From positions 62,001-126,000 of the forward strand of contig JADKEV010000009.1 in the NCBI GenBank assembly GCA_016717855.1: a DNA stretch of 64,000 nt, given 5' to 3'. Below, piece after piece: positions 54,856 to 64,000 of this stretch. Below the pieces are notes generated by a model. That model saw only the letters and a program-made list of their open reading frames with translations. It searched no databases and was not told the origin of the DNA. Each line of letters starts with the position of its first letter. The stretch's first letter is position 1. The stretch comes from Betaproteobacteria bacterium (lineage in GTDB: Bacteria; Pseudomonadota; Gammaproteobacteria; Burkholderiales; Casimicrobiaceae). A program made the position numbers and the translations under genes.

Positions 54856-55357
54856 GCAGCATCGGGTCGTACGCCAGTTCGACGCCGCTCGCGACCGCGG
54901 CCCGCAGCGCGAGCAGCGCCGCGGCGATCGAACCTTTCATGTCGGCGGCGCCGGGACCGATCCAGCCGGTCGCCTTCGCGCGCAAGGCGCAGGCGGATCG
55001 CTCCGCCAGCCCGGTGCGGCGGGCACCGTATCGACGTGGAAGTAGAGGCCGCACACCGGCTTGCCCGTGCGCCGCGTCGCGACCAGATTGGTGCGCTCCC
55101 GCGGCCGGGCCGCCCGCCACGCGCCAGAGCGCCTTTTCGGGCACGACGATCCGCTCCGTTGCAAAACCGAGCGGCCAGACCAGCGGCTCAAGCAGATCGG
55201 CGAACGCGTCGTAGCCCTGGCCGGGCGGGAACGAGGTGTCGATGGCGATCATGCGGGCGAGATCGGCGACAGCGGTTTCGACGTCGCGGGCGATCAGCGC
55301 CATCGCCGGGGCAAGGGCGTCCGGCTGCTGCATGCGCCCGGCGTCGCGCATGATCAT
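54856..55357 (-). pseudogene. N-terminal fragment of a second M20 peptidase (direct repeat, copy 2)
   Basis: On the minus strand this region encodes the first 150 or so residues of a protein nearly identical to the M20 peptidase at 51929-53269, including VADLARMIAIDTSFPPGQGY. A different N-terminus is possible, from ATG 55357 (MIMRDAGRMQQPDALAPAM). Several small indels break the frame, and the fragment stops where it meets the caspase-like gene. It is a truncated paralogue or a chimeric assembly of one. Confidence 0.75.
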
Positions 55358-55661
55358 GGGCTTGCAGCCGGTAGCGCGATGCGGGCTGCGCGACGGGGAC
55401 GGATGGAGAGTTCGAGCATGTTGTTCCAAACATCTTACTATCTTCACGGTGGCCCGACCTTGAGCCGAATCCCCGCTTCGAGCGCGAGCCGCTCTGCGCG
55501 GCGCCTGGCGAGTCCGTGCATGAGAACGCGAAGCAACTGCAATGCGCGCCGCTCACGAAGCGTCTCTCCGACTGCTGCAGTGCAATCGAAAGCGCACGCT
55601 TGGATAGAGCGCGCGCGAAGCGTACCATCCGCTCATCGCTGACCCAATAAGAGGAGAGGTC
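55358..55661. other. Gene-poor region between the M20 fragment and the S74 gene
   Basis: No intact family is recognisable. On the minus strand an open stretch of about 60 codons ends with a TGA at 55444-55446 and reads ETLRERRALQLLRVLMHG and onward; it has no clear start and may be the tail of a lost gene. The S74 gene's ribosome site (AGAGGAGAGG) is at the right edge. Confidence 0.45.
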
Positions 55662-57762
55662 ATGTTCGCCAGGAAATCGACTTTCCGCTTCTTGTTTATC
55701 TCGATCGCTTTCCTCCTGGTCGGTGGAACGCTCGCGCCGGGCCCGGCCGTCGCCACGCCCGCGGGCACGGCCTTTTCCTACCAGGGCAAACTGACCAGCG
55801 GCGGCCTGCCCGTCAGCGGCACGTGCGCACTGAGTCTTTCGTTGTGGGATGCGGCATCGAACGGCGCCTTTCTCAACAGCAACACGTTCCCGACCGTGCC
55901 GATCAGCAACGGCCTGTTCACGGTGCAGCTCGACTACGGCGCCGGCGCCTTCACCGGCGAGGCGCGCTGGCTCGAGACGGCGGTCAAATGCGCGGGCGAT
56001 GCGAATTACGTCACGCTCGGCCAGCGCACCCAATTGAACGCAACGCCGTATGCGCTGCACTCGCTCAACAACTGGGCGCTGAATGGGAACGGCGGCACCG
56101 GCGGCAACGGGTTCGTCGGCACCACCGACAATACCGCGGTGACGATAGGCGTGAACGGCTCGGGCGCGTTGCGCATCTATCCGCAGTCACTAAGCCCCAA
56201 CCTCGCGGGTGGCTATTCGGGCAACACGACCTCGCCCGTCCACTACGGCCAAACCATCGCGGGCGGCGGCGTGCTCGGTTACGAAAATCGGGTGATGAAC
56301 ACGTTTGGCGCCGTGGGCGGCGGTCGCGGCAATCACGCCGATGGCTATGGCTCGACGATCGCCGGTGGCACCGACAACCAGGCGACCAACGATTACGCGA
56401 CTGTCGCGGGTGGCCTGCACAACTATGCGACCGGCAGTTCATCAGGCATCGGCGGCGGCTTCTACAACGTCGCCAGCGGCTATGTTGCGTACATCGGCGG
56501 CGGCGATCTGAACATTGCCAGCAGCCAGAACGCCACCATAGGCGGGGGTTACCAGAACGAGGTCGGCGGCGGCGCCTTGATCGCCAATGGCACCATCGGC
56601 GGCGGCGTGTTCAATGTTGCCAACGGGTTTTCCGCGACGATCGCGGGCGGACACGGCAATCATGCGGACGGGCGAGTGGTCGTCGGCGGGCGGTGGCGGT
56701 TTCAATTTCGCCTCGGGCCGCAGTTCCAGGGTCGGCGGCGGCGAATACAACATCGCCAGCGGACCCGGGTCGACCATAGGCGGCGGTGGGTGGAATGGCG
56801 GCGCCAGCAGCGGCAATCAGGCCAAGGCCGGGGCCTCGACGATAGGCGGCGGGTTCGGCAATCTCGTTTCGCCCGATGGCGGCTACGGCACCATCGCCGG
56901 CGGGCAGCAGAACCAGATCACCGCGGCGGCCGGCACCAATCTGAACATCGGGACGATCGGCGGCGGCTACAACAACATCGTGGCGCTGGGCGGCGGCACC
57001 GTGGGCGGCGGCAACAGCAATACGACCGGCGGTTTCGACGCAACGGTGGCGGGCGGCAACGGCAATATCGCCAGCGGCGGCGCGGCAATGGTGCCGGGTG
57101 GCGCGAGCAATTCGGCGCAAGGCAGCACCAGTTTCGCCGCGGGCTATCGCGCCAAGTCGTTCAATGACGGTTGCTTCACCTGGGCCGATTCGAGCAATTT
57201 CGACTTTGTCTGCAATACCACCAATGCCTTCACGGCGCGCGCCACCGGCGGCGTGTATTTCGTCACGGCGATCAACGGCTCCGGCACGGCGACCGCCGGC
57301 GTGTACATGGCGGCCGGCGGCAATGCCTGGTCACCGCTGAGCGATCGCACCAGCAAAGCCAACCTTGCGCCGGTCGATGCCAGGGCGGTCATGGAAAAAC
57401 TCGCGCGGATTCCGATCAGCACGTGGAACTACAAGACGCAGGATGCGGCGATCCGCCACATCGGTCCCATGGCGCAGGATTTCGCCGCGGCCTTTGGCGT
57501 AGGCGAGGACGAAAGGCACATCACTACCATCGACGCCGACGGCGTGGCGCTGGCCGCGCTCCAGGGGTTGTATCAGATCGTACTGGAGAAGAACCAACGC
57601 ATCAGCCGACTCGAAGCGGAACTGACATCGAAAAGCGCCGCGCAGGACAAGAGGATCATGGAACTCGAAGCGCGCCTGGCCGGGCTAGAGCGAATGGGCA
57701 GCGCCTCCGCGCGCGCCGACGCGAAGACCATGCCGGGTCCCAAGCCCGGATTTGGGGGATAG
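55662..57762 (+). CDS. Secreted glycine-rich repeat protein with C-terminal peptidase S74 chaperone domain (one frameshift)
   Basis: After a signal peptide (FRFLFISIAFLLVGG) and an N-terminal domain of about 110 residues (FSYQGKLTSGGLPVSGTCAL), there are many units of roughly 15 residues on the pattern GGGxxNxAxGxxATIGGG, like trimeric beta-roll fibres. The C-terminus is an S74 intramolecular chaperone (LSDRTSKANLAPVD, IGPMAQDFAAAFG, then a coiled coil, NQRISRLEAEL), which normally trims itself off after trimerisation. One extra G at 56670-56672 splits the frame; corrected length is about 699 residues. It lies 33 bases before the dockerin-like gene. Confidence 0.85.
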
Positions 57763-57795
57763 GCATTCCACCATAGCGGCGCAAAGAGGCAAGAA

Positions 57796-58398
57796 ATGAA
57801 GTTTGGATTCCGCTTGGGCATCCTGATTGTTGGCATCGTGGCCGTCGCATTGCCGGGCATGGCCTCGCGGGCTGCCACATACGATCTGTCCTGGAATGCC
57901 ATCGCTGGAGGTGGCGATACAGCCACGACGGGCGGCAGTTACGCCCTTGGCGCAACCATCGGGCAGGCAGGCACCGGATCGTCGACTGGCGGGAGTTACA
58001 GCTTCAAGAGCGGATTCTGGCAGGTCGAGAACACCACGCCGGCAGAGGGCCCCACCATCGATATAGATGGCAATAACATCTACGACGCGCTTACCGACGG
58101 ATTGCTGATCATCCGCTATCTGTTCGGGCTGAGCGGACTGTCGCTGACAAATGGCGCGATGGGCCCCGGGGCGACGCGCCTCACGCCTCAGGACATTCTG
58201 CTGCGCCTGAACAACATCCGTCCGATCCTGGACGTGGACGGCAATGGCCAGCCGGACGCACTCACCGACGGTCTGATGCTGATCCGCTACCTCTTCGGGC
58301 TGCGCGGCAATTCGGTCACTGCCAACGCGGTTGGGAACGGGGCGCAGCGGATGGTCCCGATGCAGATCGAACCGTACATCCAGTCATTGATGCCGTAG
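57796..58398 (+). CDS. Secreted protein with two dockerin-like calcium-binding repeats
   Basis: The 200-residue protein has a signal peptide (LGILIVGIVAVALPGMASRA) and a short beta-rich module (GGSYALGATIGQAG, then GGSYSFKSGFW). Two repeats follow: DIDGNNIYDALTDGLLIIRY and DVDGNGQPDALTDGLMLIRY, each followed by LFGL. The DxDGNxxxD loop and the following helix resemble dockerin/EF-hand calcium sites. It probably sits on or is released from the cell surface, perhaps with the S74 protein. No cohesin gene is visible. Confidence 0.82.
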   Translation: MKFGFRLGILIVGIVAVALPGMASRAATYDLSWNAIAGGGDTATTGGSYALGATIGQAGTGSSTGGSYSFKSGFWQVENTTPAEGPTIDIDGNNIYDALTDGLLIIRYLFGLSGLSLTNGAMGPGATRLTPQDILLRLNNIRPILDVDGNGQPDALTDGLMLIRYLFGLRGNSVTANAVGNGAQRMVPMQIEPYIQSLMP

Positions 58399-58500
58399 CA
58401 GCCGGGAGCGTTCCTGCCGGATGCCATTGATACGTCCCCAAAGCGGGCGCAGCGATCGACGTTGAGACAAGGCCCAAGCCATCATGCGACCGCATTTCCC

Positions 58501-58522
58501 GCCCGCGCGCTACGACTATAAT
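58501..58522 (+). promoter_or_regulatory. Possible kbl-tdh promoter
   Basis: A perfect TATAAT lies at 58517-58522, 55 bases before kbl. The -35 region is weak: TTTCCC at 58495-58500 with a 16-base spacer. Confidence 0.5.
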
Positions 58523-58577
58523 GGACGAACGCCCATCGCGCCAGCGATCAGAACCCCGGACCCCTCAGATCACCCCC

Positions 58578-59768
<1,191 letters not shown>

Positions 59769-59782
59769 AGGAAAAGGCACTG

Positions 59783-60811
<1,029 letters not shown>

Positions 60812-60830
60812 ATGGCGTTGCTGCCGCAGG

Positions 60831-61805
60831 TCAAGGCGCGGCGCCGAAAATCCGCCCGAACGCGCGGATGAAGTCCGGCAGTGCTTCCTGAGGCAGGTGA
60901 TTGATCCCCGCCGCAGCGCTCCTGCCGCTGCCGGTGGGAAACTCGCGGCACAGCGTGTCGGCGCCGAGCGGCGCGGCCAGCGGCGCGCGCACGCTGACTG
61001 TGTAGCCGCCTTGCGCATCCGGACCGAGCACCGCGTGGGCGCGCTCGGGCGCGGACGTGGCCAGCTCGTTGCCGAACACGCCGCGCACGCGGCGGCTCCA
61101 GGGCGCGTCGGGCAGCAGGTAGACGGAGCCCGCCGCCGCCACGCTTTCGGGACGGAGCTGCCGCGCCATTTCCATGTCATTCCGCCGGCCCTCGCCGATC
61201 CGGCGCACGACCGGCTCGTCGCGGAGGAAGGCGAAGGGATCAGCGTAGCGATGCAGGATCGCGTAGAGTGCCGCCGGCCGGACGAACAGATCGTCTTCGC
61301 TGTCCCCATAGGCGTTGTAGTTGAGACTCTCGCCCAGCTCGCGCAACCGGTCGATTTGATCATCAGCCAGACCGAGCGCGGTGGCCAGCCGCCGCGCCTC
61401 CGGGCCGAGATTGTCGCCGAACGCCGCGACGATCGCCCAGATGCGGTGCCGCCCGGCCAGATGGCGGTCCACGATCAGGCTGGTGCACGTGCCGGGGCTG
61501 GTGTCGATGAAGGCGCGCAGGGCGGGGTGCCCGGGAATGTCGCCGGCGTAGTGATGGTCGAAGTACTCGACCCGCACGCCGCTCGCGAGCAGGCGCAGCA
61601 GCGCGGCGCGATTCGTGTCGAGGGAAATGTCGAGCGCGGTCGCCGAGTCGCCGTCCCGCGCCGGGACGCGCTCGAGCAGGCTGACGTCGCGCTTGACGCC
61701 CGTGACCAGCGTCGCGGCGCGCGGCGCGGCCAGGCGCAGCTGATGCAGCGCGCAGAGGCCGTCGGCATCGCCGTTGAACACGTCGAAATGTCGGGGTGGG
61801 TTCAT
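60831..61805 (-). CDS. DHH-family phosphoesterase
   Basis: The 324-residue protein has the DHH motifs: FNGDADGLCA (Asp13, Asp15), YFDHHYAGD (Asp83-His85) and a DHHA1-type glycine-rich GSGRSAAAGINHLP near the C-terminus. Such enzymes cleave short oligonucleotides, 3'-phosphoadenosine phosphate or cyclic dinucleotide products. The exact substrate is open. It is divergent from the PRPP-synthetase-like gene, with about 47 bases between. Confidence 0.88.
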   Translation of the reverse strand: MNPPRHFDVFNGDADGLCALHQLRLAAPRAATLVTGVKRDVSLLERVPARDGDSATALDISLDTNRAALLRLLASGVRVEYFDHHYAGDIPGHPALRAFIDTSPGTCTSLIVDRHLAGRHRIWAIVAAFGDNLGPEARRLATALGLADDQIDRLRELGESLNYNAYGDSEDDLFVRPAALYAILHRYADPFAFLRDEPVVRRIGEGRRNDMEMARQLRPESVAAAGSVYLLPDAPWSRRVRGVFGNELATSAPERAHAVLGPDAQGGYTVSVRAPLAAPLGADTLCREFPTGSGRSAAAGINHLPQEALPDFIRAFGRIFGAAP

Positions 61806-61852
61806 GTCTGGATTGCGGACCGGAAATGAAGCAGGCTTGGTATCATTCCATC

Positions 61853-62836
61853 ATGGTCGAGAACGCGCCGATGTTGTTCACGCTCGCGGGCAGCGGCGAT
61901 TTCGCCGGCAACGTAGCCCGGCATCTTGGCGTGCCGCTGGCGGCGCATGAAGAACGCGAGTTCGAGGATGGCGAGCACAAGTCGCGGCCGCTGGCCAACG
62001 TGCGTGGGCGTGACGTATTCGTCATCCATTCCCTCTATGGCGAGCCCGGACGGAGCCCGGACGACAAGCTCTGCCGCCTGCTGTTCTTCATCGGCGCCCT
62101 CAAGGATGCGTCGGCAGCGTGCGTGACCGCCATCGTCCCGTATCTCGCGTACGCGCGCAAGGACCGCAAGTCGCAATCCCGCGATCCCGTCACCACGCGC
62201 TACGTGGCGAGCCTGTTCGAAGCCGTCGGCACCGATCGCGTGGTCACGCTGGACGTGCACAATCTCGCGGCGTTCCAGAACGCATTCCGCTGCCGGACCG
62301 ACCATCTCGAAGCCAACAAGCTTTTCATCGACCATTTCGCGCCCCTCGTTCGCGCCGATGACGTCGTCGTCGTCTCTCCCGATGCCGGCGGCATCAAGCG
62401 CGCCGAACAGTTCAGGCAAGGACTGTCGCGCGCGCTCGGCAGGCCTGTCGCCGCGGCGTTCGCCGAAAAGCACAGGAGCGAAGGCGTGGTAAGCGGCGAG
62501 CTCCTGGTCGGCGATGTGAAGGGCCGCACCGCCATCATCGTCGACGATCTGATCAGTTCCGGCACGACCATTGCGCGCACTGCCTCGGCCTGCCGCCAGT
62601 TGGGTGCGAAAGGGGTTCGCGCCGCGGCCTCGCATGGGCTGTTCGCCGCCAACGCGAACGCGGTGCTGGCGGACCCGGCCGTGGAGAGCATCGTCGTCAC
62701 CGACACCGTGCCGCCGTTCCGGCTGGGCGCTGCGCTGCGCGGCAAGGTCACCGTCCTGGACAGCTCGGCTCTGTTCGCCGAGACGATCAGGCGGATTCAT
62801 GGCGGCGGCTCGATCGTGGACTTGCTGCGAACGTAG
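61853..62836 (+). CDS. Ribose-phosphate diphosphokinase (PRPP synthetase) family protein
   Basis: The 327-residue protein has the two domains of the family, with YLAYARKDRKSQSRDPVTTRY and the PRPP-binding loop AIIVDDLISSGTTIARTA. It is a divergent paralogue of the housekeeping Prs; such copies often lie near nucleoside phosphorylase genes, not seen here. ATG 61853 is preferred, with 61826 and 61871 also possible. Its last 50 bases overlap the convergent gene. Confidence 0.85.
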   Translation: MVENAPMLFTLAGSGDFAGNVARHLGVPLAAHEEREFEDGEHKSRPLANVRGRDVFVIHSLYGEPGRSPDDKLCRLLFFIGALKDASAACVTAIVPYLAYARKDRKSQSRDPVTTRYVASLFEAVGTDRVVTLDVHNLAAFQNAFRCRTDHLEANKLFIDHFAPLVRADDVVVVSPDAGGIKRAEQFRQGLSRALGRPVAAAFAEKHRSEGVVSGELLVGDVKGRTAIIVDDLISSGTTIARTASACRQLGAKGVRAAASHGLFAANANAVLADPAVESIVVTDTVPPFRLGAALRGKVTVLDSSALFAETIRRIHGGGSIVDLLRT

Positions 62837-63929
62837 GCGCGGCCACGCCCGCAAGGCAGCTGGCGTGCGCGCCGGCGAGCCGCAGATACTCCAGCGCGCG
62901 TTGCTTCCACTTCAATGAGCTCCGGAACCGCGCCTCCCTGAGGTGCCAGAGGGCGATCTTTGCCCGCAGGCACGCACGAAAGCTCTGATGGAAGTGAACC
63001 AGCGCGGGGTCGGGCGCGTCGCCGGTGACATGCGTGTACGCCACGAACAGCGCGTCCCCGGCCCAGGCGGCCCCCAGCCGCTCGCACTCGAGCGCCAGAT
63101 ACGCAAGCTCATCGGCCGCATCGAGGATGCGCAGTTCGCGCGAGAATTCCAGGCAGTCGATGATGGCGAGCACGGGCCTGAGGCAGATGTGCTCGGGGCG
63201 CAGGTCGCCATGGCCTTCGACGATGCGCCCCGCGCGGACGCGCCGGTCGAACAGTTCGGCGCGCTGCTCCAGGAAGGCGCGCTGCGCCGCGCATGCGGCA
63301 CGGATCGGGTCCGCTGCCAGCGCGAACGCCGGGTCGGTGAGCTCGCGCAGATTGTCACCGATGTCGCGCGCGCGGCATTCGCGGTAGCGCGCCGGATCCA
63401 GTTCGATCGGCGCGCAGCCAAGATAGAAGTGGCTCAGGAACCCGGCCACGTGGCGCACGTCGGCGCGGGTCAGCGTTCTCGCCGTGATGGCGCGATCCAT
63501 CATCTGGTCGGCCGGCAGGCGTCGCATCTTGACCAGCCAGTCGACAACCGCGCCGGTGCCGTCGAGACGCAGGCCGCCCTCGGCGTCGACGGTCAACGGG
63601 ATGGCGGCCAGGTAGACATCGGGCGCCAGGCGCCGGTTGAGCCTGATTTCGTCTTCGCAACTCTGCCGTCTCGCCTCGAGGGTGCTGAAGTCGAGGTAGT
63701 CGTAGCGAACCGGTTTCTTGAGCTTGTACGCGTGCCGGTCGGTCAGGTACACCCACGACATGTGCGTTTCGATCATTCCCGCCGTGTGCGATGCCTCGTC
63801 TCGAATGAGCATGCGCACGAAAGAAATCCGCGCGTCGGGATCGCCGGCGACATCAGGGACGGGCGCGGCGCCTGCCGCTACTGCGTCCCGAGTCTGTCCA
63901 TCAGGGGTCGCCATGTCTTCCGATCCCAT
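62787..63929 (-). CDS. Aminoglycoside-phosphotransferase-fold kinase-like protein (COG2187 type)
   Basis: The protein of up to 380 residues has a kinase-like fold: WVYLTDRHAYKLKKPVRYDYLDFS near the N-terminus (lysine for nucleotide binding), the catalytic loop HGDLRPEHICLRP and the metal-binding DCLEFS. This resembles the COG2187 group, in which the kinase-like domain is often followed by a P-loop kinase domain; that second domain is absent here. The start is uncertain (63929 or 63914), because another frame occupies the first 17 codons. No substrate is known. Confidence 0.78.
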   Translation of the reverse strand: MGSEDMATPDGQTRDAVAAGAAPVPDVAGDPDARISFVRMLIRDEASHTAGMIETHMSWVYLTDRHAYKLKKPVRYDYLDFSTLEARRQSCEDEIRLNRRLAPDVYLAAIPLTVDAEGGLRLDGTGAVVDWLVKMRRLPADQMMDRAITARTLTRADVRHVAGFLSHFYLGCAPIELDPARYRECRARDIGDNLRELTDPAFALAADPIRAACAAQRAFLEQRAELFDRRVRAGRIVEGHGDLRPEHICLRPVLAIIDCLEFSRELRILDAADELAYLALECERLGAAWAGDALFVAYTHVTGDAPDPALVHFHQSFRACLRAKIALWHLREARFRSSLKWKQRALEYLRLAGAHASCLAGVAAPTFAASPRSSRRHESA

Positions 63930-64000
63930 GCGATTGGCAGCAGTCCCGCCGTCTCGAAGCGGATTTCGTGCGGCAGTTCGTCGGGCGCCAGCGCCTCGGC
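63878..64000 (-). CDS. Unidentified protein, C-terminal end only
   Basis: On the minus strand the last 40 codons of an open frame enter from the right edge and end in TAG at 63878-63880. They read LPHEIRFETAGLLPIAWDRK and onward, ending RLGTQ. I do not recognise the family. It would overlap the start of the kinase-like gene by up to 52 bases on the same strand, so one of the two starts or ends may be misread. Confidence 0.4.
   Translation of the reverse strand, partial: AEALAPDELPHEIRFETAGLLPIAWDRKTWRPLMDRLGTQ

Noticed and set aside
53270..58450. Prophage or integrated element, because of the S74 tail-fibre domain
   Set aside because: No integrase, capsid, terminase or attachment repeats are present; the S74 protein has a secretion signal and is a bacterial surface protein.

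Overview
The window is a high-GC chromosomal segment of a betaproteobacterium, most probably a member of Burkholderiales or a close uncultured relative. The evidence is gene order: an M23 peptidase tail, secA, argJ, a DUF815 ATPase, mutT, yacG, zapD, coaE, pilDCB, a cytochrome-c-assembly membrane protein, ffh and rpsP-rimM-trmD-rplS follow the arrangement usual in that group. I found no rRNA, tRNA or CRISPR array.

Layout. About 1-22.3 kb is core: protein export (secA, ffh), ribosome and tRNA modification genes, type IV pilus assembly, cell division (zapD), and an rsmI-yraN-SIS-dolP-rfaE2 envelope group. About 22.3-36.3 kb is a molybdenum hydroxylase region: xdhC is divergent from coxS-coxL-coxM, and after an opposite-strand iron-type ABC transporter with an inositol-monophosphatase-family gene come MoxR, a CoxE-like VWA protein, CoxG and a SoxY/SoxZ pair. 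The large subunit carries AYRGAGR, so it is a form II CoxL-like enzyme and not a proven CO dehydrogenase. About 36.5-46 kb holds a lipocalin-like protein with an FtsX-type ABC exporter, DUF421 and MBL-fold proteins, a TonB-dependent receptor, an M20 hydrolase and an HNH nuclease. About 46.3-47 kb is a toxin-antitoxin remnant: intact Phd/YefM antitoxin, two TGTACA operator boxes and a decayed PIN toxin. About 47-53.3 kb is a five-gene peptide or opine uptake operon (M20 peptidase, binding protein, two permeases, double ATPase). About 53.3-58.4 kb is an accessory patch: a truncated secreted caspase-like gene, a broken second copy of the M20 N-terminus, a secreted repeat protein with a peptidase S74 chaperone tail, and a dockerin-like protein. 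About 58.5-64 kb holds kbl-tdh (threonine to glycine plus acetyl-CoA), a DHH phosphoesterase, a PRPP-synthetase paralogue and a kinase-like protein.

How it works together. The Cox block looks like a complete toolkit for a molybdenum hydroxylase: three structural subunits, an XdhC cofactor-insertion factor, and MoxR/VWA/CoxG maturation or membrane-docking proteins. The transporter operons, amidohydrolases and threonine pathway suggest a heterotroph scavenging amino-acid derivatives.

Quality. Five otherwise well-conserved genes (pilB, the cytochrome-c-assembly gene, rimM, coxL and the S74 gene) are each split by one base at a short G/C run, and an almost pure G block of about 130 bases sits between the VWA and CoxG genes. 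These look like sequencing or assembly faults. I do not see a clearly undescribed system. The best leads are the form II Cox/SoxYZ neighbourhood, the toxin-antitoxin operator, the S74 plus dockerin-like pair, and the J-like/RDD/TPR fusion.
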